This document shows, one piece after another, positions 11,724 through 22,063 of a stretch of 64,000 nt of DNA (the first letter of the stretch is position 1; every line of letters begins with the position of its first letter). Source of the DNA: Apoda limacodes (lineage: Eukaryota; Arthropoda; Insecta; Lepidoptera; Limacodidae); the NCBI GenBank assembly GCA_946406115.1, contig OX291553.1:1865001-1929000 (forward strand), given 5' to 3'. The notes under the pieces were generated by a model. That model did not search any database, had not been told where the DNA came from, and worked only from the letters and a program-made list of their open reading frames with translations. Made by a program: the position numbers and the translations under genes.

Positions 11724-13345
11724 CGGGCGTTACTTTCTCTAGACGTTCATAAGTCGAGTGGGCCAGACGGTATACCAGCAGTGGTGCTTAAGCAGTGTGC
11801 TCCTGAGTTATGTCCTGTACTCACGCGCCTCTTCGCGCTTTCCTACCACACTAGGCAATTTCCGTCTTCATGGAAGACTGCGAATGTGCACCCGGTGCCC
11901 AAAAAGGGCGATAGATCAGATCCATCGAATTACAGGCCTATCGCTATTACCTCTCTCCTCTCTAAGGTGATGGAGCGTGTGATCAACACACAGCTTCTAA
12001 GATACCTAGAAGTACACGATCTGGTCAGTGACCGTCAATATGGCTTTCGCCACGGTCGCTCGACTGGTGACCTTCTAGTGTATCTCACACACCGATGGGC
12101 ACTAGCCATTGAGAGTCAGGGGGAGGCATTGGCATGTAGCCTGGACATAGCGAAGGCGTTCGATCGGGTCTGGCACCGCGGTCTTCTATCGAAGTTGCCA
12201 TCTTACGGAGTGCCCGAGGGTTTGTGTAAATGGGTGGCTAGCTTTTTGTCCGGCAGACGCATACGAGCCGTAGTTGACGGTAGTTGCTCTGATAGCATGG
12301 ACATTAATGCTGGTGTCCCGCAAGGCTCTGTGCTGTCTCCTACGCTGTTTCTACTGCATATCAATGACATGTTGGACATGAACAACATACATTGCTATGC
12401 AGATGACAGTACTGGAGACGTTTTTTACACGGGTCGTGCAAACATCCCTCGTTCCGTTGGGGAGGAGAACTGCGGAGAACTTGTGTCTCAAATCGAGACC
12501 ACACTGTCCCAGGTCTCTGACTGGGGACGGGTAAACTTGGTCCGATTCAACCCTACAAAGACACAAGTGTGCGCGTTCACCGCTAAGAAAACTCCATTCA
12601 CTGTAGTCCCACAATTCCAGAACACTCCCCTCTCCATCTCCAAGAGCATTGAGATCCTTGGTGTCGACATCTCCAACGATGTTCAGTTCCGAGATCATTT
12701 ATCAGATAAGGTGAAGCTGGCGTCCAAAAAACCTTGGTGTACTCAACAGAGCGAAGCAGTGCTTCACGTCGGGGCAAAGGTTGTTACTTTACAAGTCGCA
12801 AGTTCGGCCCCATATGGAGTACTGCTGCCATCTCTGGGCAGGTGCACCCGGATACCAGCTTGGCCCTTTTGACTCGGTTCAACGACGGGCTGTGAGAATT
12901 GTCGACGATTCCAAACTCACTTGCGGTATCGAGCCCTTAAGTCTGAGGAGAGACTTTGCCTCACTGTGTGTGTTCTACCGCTTGTACAATGGGTTGTGTT
13001 CTGAGGAATTGTTCGAAATGATGCCCACGGCTACTTTCTACCATGGCACCGCTCGCCATCGGCAGGGAATCCATTGTCACACTTTAGAACCTAAATGGTC
13101 GCGTACAGTGCGGTTTCAGAGAAACTTCCTCCCGCGAACGCTTAAGTTGTGGAATGAGCTCCCTGCCAAGGTATTCTGCAAGGACCAAGGTATTCTGCCA
13201 AGGTATTCTGTATGGAGTTCTTGAAGAAAGAATTTATTAGATTTCTGAAGGGTCGGCAACGCGCAAGTGATACCCCCCTGGTGTTGCAAGCGTCCATAGG
13301 CTACGGTGACCGCTTACCATCAGGCGGGCCGTAAGCTTGTTTGCC
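11724..13345 (+). mobile_element. Family A LINE, 5'-truncated copy
   Basis: Starts abruptly in the RT N-terminal region ('ggcgggcgtta', equivalent to about 1455 in the first copy) and runs to the family A 3' end ('gccgtaagcttgtttgcc') near 13345. This is the usual 5' truncation of target-primed reverse transcription. No clear poly(A) tail or target-site duplication is visible. Confidence 0.88.
11781..13224 (+). pseudogene. Family A LINE reverse transcriptase, two-frame
   Basis: Reverse transcriptase open for 363 codons (11781-12872). It carries 'NYRPIAITSLLSKVMERV', 'QYGFRHGRSTGDLLVYL', 'LDIAKAFDRVWHRGLL' (first catalytic Asp), 'AGVPQGSVLSPTLFLLHIND' and catalytic 'CYADD' (about 12394-12408). 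A one-base insertion in the A/C run near 12731 ('aaaaaacctt' against 'aaaaaactt' in the copy at 41605) shifts the frame. The C-terminal part continues in the other frame at 12781-13224. A short local duplication of 'aaggtattctg' at 13168-13210 scrambles the end. It is better preserved than the 1-3005 copy. Confidence 0.88.
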
Positions 13346-13600
13346 ATCTTAGTATAAACTTATAAAGTAAAACCCTATCTAAATTTTCTTAACGATTTGG
13401 ATGACATTTTCCAGCCGTTTCTGATATACGGAAATATATACAAGAATATGTCTTTTAAATACTTAAGATTTGTCGCGAATGAAATCGGTTTAAGTACAAG
13501 TTTTCAGATGTCCGAAATAATTCTCACTAAAAGAGACCTTATGAGATGCACTTGACGGATTTATTTTTGTTAGAAATTCACCACGTAAATATAAAAAAAG

Positions 13601-13735
13601 AAAAACTAAAACAAATTATAAGTAACGGAACCCTATTAGAATTTAAAACTAAAACAAATTATAAGTAACGGAACCCTATGTGAATTTAAAACTAAAACAA
13701 ATTATAAGTAACGGAACCCTATGTGAATTTAAAAC
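13601..13735 (+). repeat. Three tandem copies of a 43-bp unit
   Basis: Units begin at about 13602, 13645 and 13688 with 'aaaactaaaacaaattataa' and contain 'gtaacggaaccctat'. The second and third are nearly identical; the first differs at its end. The 'cggaaccct' core is the reverse complement of the 'agggttccg' motif found in other repeats of this window. Confidence 0.9.
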
Positions 13736-13804
13736 ATATATTCTTGCAATTTAAATCAGAAGATAAGCATTTTGTTTGCGCTTCACATAATTGACAAGGA
13801 TTTA

Positions 13805-14045
13805 TATTTTGGTACTAGCTGTTGGCCGCGGTTTCACCCGCCCTAAATATTTTTTGGGACTCAAACTATCTCCATGGCAATTTCATCTTAATTGGTACAG
13901 TGGTTTAAGCGTAAAGAGGCAACAGACAGACAGACAGACAGACAGACAGAGATACAGACGGACGGACGGACAGACCAACAGAGTTACTTGCGCATTTTGA
14001 TATTAGTACGGATAGCTGACCCGGCAGACGTTGTGCTGCCCGGAA
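13805..14045 (+). repeat. Dispersed repeat with (CAGA)n tail
   Basis: Opens with 'ctagctgttggccgcggttt' and includes 'gggactcaaactatctcc', 'aatttcatcttaattggtac' and an (acag)n/(cgga)n run at 13921-13975. It is followed by a second family scrap, 'ctgacccggcagacgttgtg', at 14011. Related sequence recurs at 14865-14960 and 44195-44285. Non-coding. Confidence 0.65.
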
Positions 14046-14414
14046 AAGCAGCGCCACATCAAATATGTTATTTTAAAATTTACATTTTTTAATTAACGAT
14101 TCCATAATTACTTCTAACTATTTACGGGTGAGTCATCATTTTTAGATATCTCACTGTTACCTATTGCCTCTATGTCTGAATTATTTAATTCTTCATTTTC
14201 TTCCAAATCTTATACGGTAGAAGTATTTGCGGGAAGCCTTTCTTTAAATACTTTTGATTTTAAGCTAGCTATTTCGATACGTTTTTTACGTTCTATGTAA
14301 TGTGTCGTTTCTAAGCCACAAATTTCACAATTATTGAAGTTGTGGTATATGATAATAATGGAGTCGCATTAAATGCAGCGAAAGTTAAAATCATTGTCGT
14401 ACATTTAATCTTGC

Positions 14415-14740
14415 GTTTTGGGAGAAGCTCAGTGACACACCGACTGCAGCAGCTCCTATCGGGTCCATTTGTAAATTCAAACCTTGCAGTGTCCCAATTG
14501 AACGTACACAAAAAATATCATTAAACTAAACCCTGCCGTTTAAGAGATCAGGGACACACCGACTGCAGCGCCACCTACCGGGTCCAATTGTGTTATGTAA
14601 CCATGCAGGAATCCACTCGAACGTACACAAAAATTTGATTGAAATCTTCCCTGCCGTTTAGGAGAAGATTAGTGACACACCAACTGCAGCGCCACCTACC
14701 GGGTTCATTCGTAAATTCAAACCTTGCAGGACCATTCAAA
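14415..14740 (+). repeat. Three degenerate tandem copies of about 120 bp
   Basis: Each unit has 'agtgacacaccgactgcagc', 'cctaccgggtcca', 'cttgcag' and 'gaacgtacacaaaa'. Unit starts are near 14420, 14540 and 14660. Copies differ by substitutions and small indels, so the array is old. No coding potential. Confidence 0.75.
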
Positions 14741-14864
14741 TATTCATACCAAATTGCTCCCAAATCGTTCTAGCCAGTTAGAAGGAATTAGATGACAAAC
14801 ATACGTATAGAAGATTTATACGTAGGAAAAAACCACACACTTGACGTTTTCTAGTAGCTTGTGT

Positions 14865-14960
14865 CTTTTCCCGGGACTCAGACTATCTCCATGCCAAATT
14901 TCATCTAAATTCGTAGAGTGGTTTAAGTGTGAAAAGGTAACAGACAGACCGACAGACATC
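14865..14960 (+). repeat. Dispersed repeat copy ending in 'aacagacagac'
   Basis: Contains 'gggactcagactatctcc', 'aatttcatctaaattcg' and 'gaaaaggtaacagacagac'. It is a second copy of the 13840-13940 family and ends directly next to the mariner start. Confidence 0.6.
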
Positions 14961-14968
14961 AATGACAG

Positions 14969-15610
14969 ACCAAATTAAATTATCGAGTCTTATTTCAAAA
15001 AGGGATCTGTATCGAGAAAATTTTCGTGCGATGATTTTCTACAATTTTAAATGAGTCATATGGTCGACTTCAAATGGCTTTTATGGATGAAGGACCTTCA
15101 AGAGCAACCATCTTCCGTTGGCATAGCGAGTTCAAGCACGGACGGCTTACTTTGGGCTATGAACAAGTGAACAGTGGTTGTCCTACGACAGCTGTCACGG
15201 AAGAAAGTGTGCTGGCAGTAAAACATTTAATTCAAGAAAACAGGCGAATTACATACGAAGACATTCAGTATACACTAGAGAGTGGTTCGGGAAGCATTCA
15301 TAAGATTCTACACGACCTTCGCGTGAGGAAGATAGGTTCGCACTGGGTGCCGCACAAGCTAACCGAAGCTCAGAAGTAGGCCCGCGTGGAGTGGTGCCGT
15401 GATATGATTCAAAAATTTGAAGCAGGCTTGTCTTGGCGCGTTCACGACATTGTGTCAAATGACGAATCCTGGATTTATCAATACGATCTAGAAACAACGC
15501 GTCAGTCGGCAGTTTGGCTGTTTCAAAACGAACCAACGCCTACGAAAGTGAAGCGATCCAGAAGCGTAGGGAAAATTTTGATCGCTAGTTTATTTAGACA
15601 TTGGAAAGTT
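14969..15610 (+). mobile_element. Mariner element copy 1, 5' half
   Basis: Mariner-type DNA transposon cut in two by a jockey LINE; the rest resumes at about 17767. Its 5' leader 'ccaaattaaattatcgag' matches the second mariner copy on the minus strand at 21906-26650 once the ISL2EU-like insertion there is removed. No clean terminal inverted repeat was found. Confidence 0.8.
15009..15610 (+). pseudogene. Mariner transposase N-terminal half, broken
   Basis: Mariner transposases cut and paste DNA with a DNA-binding helix-turn-helix region and a DD34D catalytic core. Visible: a degraded start 'RAMIFYNFK' (about 15028), the conserved 'MAFMDEGPSRATIFRWHSEF' (15074-15133), 'HLIQENRRITYEDIQ' (about 15226-15270), 'SIHKILHDLRVRKIGSHWVP' (second HTH), 'HKLTEAQK', and after a stop at 15377 'SNDESWIYQYD' with the first catalytic Asp (about 15457-15485), then 'SRSVGKILIASLF'. 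The stop and upstream frame breaks make it non-functional even without the LINE insertion. Confidence 0.88.
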
Positions 15611-17766
15611 GTATACCACAATTGAAGCAAATCTAGATGGATCATCCGACCACATTCCTGTCATACTAAATATAAGCTCTTCAATAAATACAAACAAAAA
15701 TGGCTACGAATCTCTATGCAATCACAGAACTAATTAGGAATCCTTCCAAGAATACCTTAATGAGAATATCAACCTCAAAGTTTCACTGAAAACTTCTGAA
15801 GGCCATTGACGAGGCCACTGTATACATCACAAACCTTGTACAAAACGCTGCTTGGGCAAACACCCCAGATCTGCAAGGCTCCCAGTCAAATCGCATCTTA
15901 CCTATAGAAATTAAGCGTAAAATTGCGGAAAAACGACGACTAAGAAGAATATGGCAGCAGTCCCGTTGTCCCTCTGACAAAACCCGCCTCAATCGTGCCA
16001 TCAAGGAACTTAAATGCTTACTTAAACACTCAGCCAATGAAACATTGAAGAGAAAGCTGGAGAATATGTCACCTAATGGCCGTGGAGAGCACAATTTGTG
16101 GAAAATAACAAGAGATACAAAACAACCCCAACAGTTTTCTCATCCAGTCAGAACTGGTAATAAATGGACACGAACAGATGATCAAAAATTGGAAGCTTTT
16201 GCTACCTACCTAGAATCTGTATTTCAACCTAACGCTCCTGTTGGTGATGATGATAAGGAGATAGACCAAATCCTCAGTCAGGACTTCCAGCTATGTCCCT
16301 TAATATCAATGACAACTCCCACTGAAGTAACTAGAGAGATAGCAAAGATGGATCCGAACAAAGCCCCTGGATACGACCTGATAACTCCCCAGATTCTAAA
16401 GGCTTTGCCTAGGAAATGCATTTTGTTTCTTACAATTCTGTTTAATGCTATTTTCAGACTAAACTATTTCCCTCAACTGTGGAAAGTCTCACTAATTACC
16501 ATGATCCTCAAGCCTGGGAAGCCAGCCAGTGAAATTTCGTCCTATAGGCCTATTAGCCTCACTCCTGTTCTCTCAAAACTTTGGGAACGAGTCTTTCTCT
16601 TAAGACTTAACAAATACCTTAGTGAAGTGGACATCATTCCCCACCACCAATTTGGTTTCCGTAAACACCACTCTACAACTGAACTGTCTGGAGAAGAAAG
16701 AGTACTGCTCAGCTGCTTTTTTGGATGTTCAGCAGGCTTTTGACAGAGTCTGGCACAGAGGCTTGTTGTGCAAAATAAAAAAATATTTGCCGCATTAAAT
16801 ATTCCCTGTTGTTCAATCTTACTTGGCTGACAGATGGTTTCAAGTAAAGCAGGGTGAATCCAGATCCACTCTCCGAAAAATCTTAGCTGTAGTACCTCAG
16901 GGATCTGTGCTTGGACCAGTGCTATACAACATTTTTACGTGTGATCTTCCTCAACTATCGTCTATGATTAGTGTTGCCACTTTTGCTGATGATACAGCCT
17001 TTTTCTCTTGTAACAAGGACCCCGTACAGGCGAGCCACGAACTGCAAAACCAGCTCAAAATAACACAAACTTGGCTACAAAAGTGGAGAATAAAGGCAAG
17101 TGCTTCGAAATCCAATCACATAACATTTACCTAACGGAAAGGATTATGTCCGCCAGTTAAACTAGGAGAAGACACACTTCCTCAAACTTATTGTGTTAAA
17201 TACTTGGGTTTCCACTTGGATCAACGGCTCACATGGAGAGACCACATACATAAGAAGCGAGACGAAATCAACCTTCGTTTTAGGAATCTCCTTTGGCTCC
17301 TCGGAAAACAATCTGTATTGTCACTGACCAACAAACTGCTCATTTACAATGCTGTTATAAAACCAATTTGGACCTATGGCATACTAATGTGGTCCACTGC
17401 AAGCAAGTCAAACGTTGAGCGCCTACAGAGAACCCAAAACAACATTTTAAGAGTGATTGCAGGAGCTCCCTGGTATGCCCGGAACAAGGAAATCCACTCT
17501 TATCTTGAAATCCCAACTATCTCTGAGGAAATAGAGCGTTATAGAATAAACTACAAGGATCGGCTCACTGTTCATCCTAATCCTCTCACCAAAATGTTGC
17601 TCCAGCCCAACAAATTTAAGAGACTTAAAAGGGCAAATGTACTGCCTTAAATATTGAATACGGGACATTGGCCTCATACTTCTAAAAACGTCAACTGCAT
17701 CCCAACATATTTGATTATAGTCTTACGACTGATGGCAAATTATAAATGGAAAAAAAAAAAAAAAAA
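15611..17766 (+). mobile_element. Jockey-clade LINE, 5'-truncated, with poly(A) tail
   Basis: Inserted in the mariner transposase. It starts within the last residues of the endonuclease ('GSSDHIPVIL', about 15637-15665) and ends in a 17-base poly(A) at 17750-17766. A candidate target-site duplication is AAAGTT (15605-15610 and 17764-17769), although its As merge with the tail. The sense matches the mariner. Confidence 0.85.
16045..17650 (+). pseudogene. Jockey-type reverse transcriptase, broken
   Basis: Reverse transcriptase with jockey-type blocks: 'KMDPNKAPGYDLITPQILK' (16345-16400), 'SYRPISLTPVLSKLWERV' (about 16541-16594), 'HHQFGFRKHHSTTE' (16645-16685) and a degraded 'AAFLDVQQAFDRVWHRGLL' region (about 16715-16765, frame change). 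Next come 'VPQGSVLGPVLYN' (16894-16930), the catalytic 'FADD' (16982-16993) and a C-terminal domain to 17650 including 'IKPIWTYGILMWSTAS'. Disruptions: frame loss at about 16680-16800, a stop at 17133 and a small indel. Otherwise complete from the N-terminal RT blocks to the C terminus. The upstream part (15640-16045) encodes the endonuclease-RT linker in several frames. Confidence 0.9.
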
Positions 17767-18055
17767 GTTTATTTACTTTGACGGGGTTTCAATAGTTTCA
17801 AAATCTGGTTTCAATTTCATTACGAGACAAAAGCATCATCAACGCCGAATAGTATACCACAGTATACCTGCCTGAAGTTTTGTCTGTAATGGGCAACAAG
17901 CGACTGAACACCGTGCTCCACGGAGTACTGGTTCACCATGACATCGCGCCCGTGCACTCAGCGCTCAAAGCGAGGGACTTCCTGGACACACCCACACGTG
18001 TGTTTCGAAATTTGGTGCAGACGCATGAAACTTTGTATACAAGCTGATGGAGAGT
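17767..18055 (+). pseudogene. Mariner copy 1, transposase C-terminal half
   Basis: Continues the mariner after the jockey poly(A). 'INAE' and 'YTTVYLPEVLSVMGNKRLN' (about 17845-17905) match the minus-strand mariner at 21563-21790. 'LVHHDIAPVHSALKARDFLD' follows (about 17930-17990), with the second catalytic Asp. The third catalytic Asp and the 3' end are not recognisable. A stop replaces the Trp codon in 'EWYTT' (tag). Confidence 0.75.
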
Positions 18056-18867
18056 TCTTTGTAAAGATTTAATTTAAATATTTTTAAATCCAAAGAAGTT
18101 AGTTTTTTAGTTTCTCAAAAGTTTCTGAGTATCCCTCGTAGAAATAAGCTATGTTTCAATTTCTATTAGTTTAGTATCCGTAAGTAATAAAGGCCAATAT
18201 AATGCAATAGTAAAAACCGCTAGGTTGTTAAACATAAAAATTTAATGTGACGATTTCACAAGAACAGTTAGAAAGAAAGTTAACAATGAGTCATCGGACT
18301 CTCGAGCTCTCAGGCTGTCGGGCTGTCGGGTACTACTCGGGAACAATGAACCGGAACAAAGGGTCCAAAGCTGCTTTGTCGCCGCCCTTATTGTGCTCCG
18401 CGACTGCCAAATGAGATTTTTCTGACGTTTGTTGAATATTTTTTCAACCTTCTGTCTTCTCCTAAATCTGTTTCTATACGGTGTGCTTAATCATATTAAC
18501 CGGGTGTCAACTCAGTGAAAAATAGTATCACCAAGTGTAATTATTTTCACCCATATTAAAAATTGCCATTGCCATGCCAAGAAGGCCATTGTTATTTTTG
18601 ATTAAATAGCTAATAGTTTGACAAGTTTCAAATAAATATACACCATTAAATGTTTTATTATAAGGAAATTAATAAAAAACGAAAAAAAATAAACAAAGTA
18701 GACAACTTTTGTCTAATGGCACATATCGTCAACAAAAATAAATCTTCTTACCAAAATCTAACTTAGGAACATACTTTTAAATTCAATCTCCGTTTTATAA
18801 TAGTAATTAAAAAGAAAATAAACTTATAAGTCGTCATTTTCAGTTTCTTGTTCCCTTTCCATTTTAA

Positions 18868-18937
18868 ATTTTGACGATTCAAAAGTGTTCTTGGAACCTA
18901 CTTGAATAAAGTTTGATTTGAGTTTGAGTTTGAAATA
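18868..18937 (+). repeat. 3'-terminal fragment of a family B-like LINE
   Basis: 'tttgacgattcaaaagtgtt' followed by 'gaataaagtttgatttgagtttgagtttga'-type text (a short 6-bp tail repeat). This matches the 3' ends at 63260-63325 and, in reverse, 35910-35990. Only the tail is present, as expected for an extreme 5' truncation. Confidence 0.65.
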
Positions 18938-19380
18938 AAACGCTAAAAGACAGGAAAAAATTGTTAAAGATCTTTTGGATTTACTTCACAAAAATACGAT
19001 ATAAAATGTATAGTTGGGTCAAATTTACAATTTGCCGTGTTTGCCTACGTCTACTGACCGATGCAGGCGCAGCACAATTGAATGGCGGTAAAAGACAAAG
19101 CGGTAGGCTCCGTGGTTCCAGCTACTAAGTGGGGCAGCTAAGTCGCACAATTATTACTAGGAAAAATACTCACTTCAGAGTGAGTAGACCCAACTGTGCG
19201 CTCGCCGCAGGGTCAATAATAAAGCAAAATAGGATTTCTTAATAAAAACCACGAATGAATAGTTGCAATCAACGACTTTCTACTTAGAATGTCATTGTAA
19301 CTGAAGCCACACATGTTTTGTTTGTGCACGTGTTGTCTCCTGCGGCTCGATTCCGTAAAATGACAGCTAACAATTCTCGT

Positions 19381-19479
19381 TTGAAATCCATAGAAATAAG
19401 ATATACATTGCGCATTTGAAATGACGTATGAAATTCATCGATTGTCGCGAAACCGCAATGTATATCTCATTTCTTTCAA
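19381..19479. repeat. Imperfect inverted repeat (possible MITE or hairpin)
   Basis: The left arm 19381-19412 ('gaaataagatatacattgcg') pairs with the right arm 19454-19479 ('cgcaatgtatatctcatttc') across a 41-bp loop. Both arms extend to 'ttgaaa'/'tttcaa'. No target-site duplication was identified. It could be the core of a small inverted-repeat element or an ancient palindrome. Confidence 0.6.
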
Positions 19480-21562
19480 AAAAGTTTAGCAATCTTTTAC
19501 GTAATAGACCCGCTTCTTTGATATAGTTTTTTCATGTTTTTAAAAACATTTACTGTCAAAGTTACTTGAAACGTAGAAGACGTATTTTTAGTTTTAAAAA
19601 TAGTAGATTTAGTAAATAAAATTACCGCCACAGAGTACATTAGATTACCACAGATCATATATATGAACAAATTGAATGATTGTGCACAGCCCGCCTACCC
19701 TCGCTGAGGTAAATGTTTAGATGTTTTCCATCGAGCGTGGAAAGCAAAAAAAATTAAGTTTTAACAACAAATATTTGTAGCGAAACAATGTTCAAACGTA
19801 CATTATACCTGAAAAGAAAAGTCATGGTTAGAGGGAAAGTATTCTCAATACAGAACTAAATATTGATGATGGCAAATGTAATTAAAAGGATTCCTAGATT
19901 TTCTAAAATAGGTAAAACTGCATTTAAAAATATTTGGATCAAAGTGTGAAATATGAAAAAAAACTTGTAGCTGACATCTGTCAAAAACGTACTTTACAAG
20001 GACCGATAACTTATTATGTTATGAGAACGTCAAGAATGATATTTCTGATCTTGTATAAAACATTAGCTTACTACGCTTACTAGTAACTAAATGATTACCA
20101 TAGAGTAGAATAATTTTTCTTTAATCATCTTTTTCTAATTTAAGATATTGTGTCGTTAGGAATAAAGCGATCCTTTTAAATGAAACTGTTGATCGATGAC
20201 ATAAACTATAGAATGTTTTTTACAAGAAATAGATTCTGGGCTCAAATTTATAGCGACGATGAAAATGCAAGTGGGGTCAACCGCCGCATTTTGTTATTTT
20301 TGTTTTTTATTAATCCTAGTTCCATTCTTCATTTCTCTATCTTAAAAAAAAGTCGCTTGCACCAATGAATTATTTGTACTACGTTGCAAAATCGACACTT
20401 TCCAGAAGCGTTCAAGCGACATGGACCCACCTCATTTGGTTAATGGACCTTTTCGTGAATTATGATTTTATACTAACTTGTCATTTGGCATTCCTAAAAA
20501 AATAAATTATTACAAATTTGTCGTTTATATCCATATTAGTTTTATTTGGTTGATTATTATTTGTCAGTGTCAAATAATTGCACCATTGATAATATGATTA
20601 AATATTAAAATGCCCCTTGAACCAATTGCAAAGACACTCCTTTTTTCATCACACTCACCCCAAATATATGCCATACCATTCCATGTTCAGCTTTTATAGA
20701 CAGTTAAATTGTAGTGGCGTATTTTCTGCTCTAGCATAACAACATCCTTTCGTTATGAGGTATGTTCAGGAGTTTCAAAGATCGAATGAAGCGCACGAAA
20801 AATAATATTTGTAATTTCTTGATAAAAATCTTTTCTGTTTATCGTGTGTTTTCTTCACAGTTATTTGCTTGTTCGTCGCTATCATTTTCGTATTTTGTAT
20901 AGATTGAATATTTTTTAAATATACTTTAAACTCATATCTTGCTTGTCCAATTCTATTAAATATTTCTGATACAACCGCTATATAGGAGCGAAGGGTTATT
21001 GATTTTCTGTAACAAGTACGTAGGAGTAGTTTCCCTTCGACAGTAATGCCATAGAATAGTTGTCAATAAAGAAATATACTTTTTATAACATCTATTAAAA
21101 ATAGCTGGTTGGTTCCACTTTAATCCCTAGGGACGCAAAGTAATTTCAATTTGGAATGTGGATATTGTTAGTAAAGTTCCAATCACCGTAGAGATCGATC
21201 GAGAACATTGTATGTACAAGTGTCTAACTGTATAATATAAAACTGGATGGCCGCGCGCGGACCAAATAAAAAGAAAGTTAGTGAAAAAGTAAAAACCGCG
21301 TGAATTGTAATTGTTACTCAAACGTATTTATGAAACTTTTTTTAAAAAATAGTACTTTTTTCTCAAGTAGTGATAATGAAATAAATAAATGTACTAGTCT
21401 TATTTATAACTCACATTTTCTTTTTTTCTTATAAAGGTTGATAAAAAGGTAGAGTAGATAAAAAGGTAAAGTAGGTTGGTAAAAAGGTAGAGTGTATCCT
21501 TCGCTCGTCTTTAGATTCAAAATAGCGCCCTTGCCGTAAAAATATTATTTTGATCCCTCGGC

Positions 21563-21905
21563 ATGCAATCTACTATTTTAGCATATTGTCATGGTAAAGC
21601 TGCGGAGCCCGGTTTTCAAAGGCTTGTTGCTCATTGCAGACAAAACTTCTGGCAGGAATTTTGTGGTATACCATTCGGCGTTAATGCTGTTTTTGTTGAA
21701 ACCACTATTGTAAGTAAGGCGACCGCGCTTGAACTCGCTATGCCATCGGTAGATGGTTGCTTTTAAAGGTCCTTCATCCATGAAAGCCATTTGAAGTCGA
21801 TCAAATCACTCATCAGGTTTTAGGCCACATTTTAGATCATAGAAACTCGTTCGATCGTTAAAAATGTTCTCGATGCAGATCCATTTCGAAATGAGACACG
21901 ATAAT
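21563..21905 (-). pseudogene. Mariner copy 2, internally deleted transposase
   Basis: Same family as the copy at 14969. Read on the minus strand from 21905: a degraded leader, then 'MAFMDEGPLKATIYRWHSEF' (21790 down to about 21731), 'KRGRLTY', then a direct jump to 'NSGFNKNSINAEWYTTKFLP' and 'EVLSAMSNKPLKTG'. The deletion removes the segment with the first catalytic Asp and most of the core (equivalent to about 15145-15610 of copy 1 and beyond), and the reading ends at a stop at 21578. The leader is split by the ISL2EU-like element and resumes at 26649. Confidence 0.85.
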
Positions 21906-21985
21906 TAGGGCTATCGTTTTTTCTTTCATCAGATGGCGCCACTGTAGCGTGAGGTCCTAAACTACGGCTGTCAAAGTTTGTTTTA
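21906..21985 (+). repeat. Left terminal inverted repeat of the ISL2EU-like element
   Basis: 'agggctatcg', a variable spacer, 'agatggcgccact', 'gtagcgtgaggtc', then diverging 'ggctgtcaaag'. It pairs with 26570-26648 in reverse orientation. Confidence 0.8.
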
Positions 21986-22063
21986 CGAGCGCCAAAACTT
22001 GTATCTTCATTAGATGATTATATTAAATCATATTTAATACCCTAGAACTAAAATGTAAACGTA

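Larger units (their letters stand above)
18056..21560. other. Long intergenic stretch, no gene
   Basis: A/T-rich and without family motifs. It holds a LINE 3'-end fragment at 18868-18935, a hairpin at 19381-19479 and short 'aaaaaggtagagt' repeats at 21445-21495. Short open frames (for example 62 codons at 20180) show no recognisable features and I do not call them. Confidence 0.5.

Noticed and set aside
20180..20368. 62-codon frame in the 18-21.5 kb stretch
   Set aside because: No motif, no codon or context support; length expected by chance in A/T-rich DNA.
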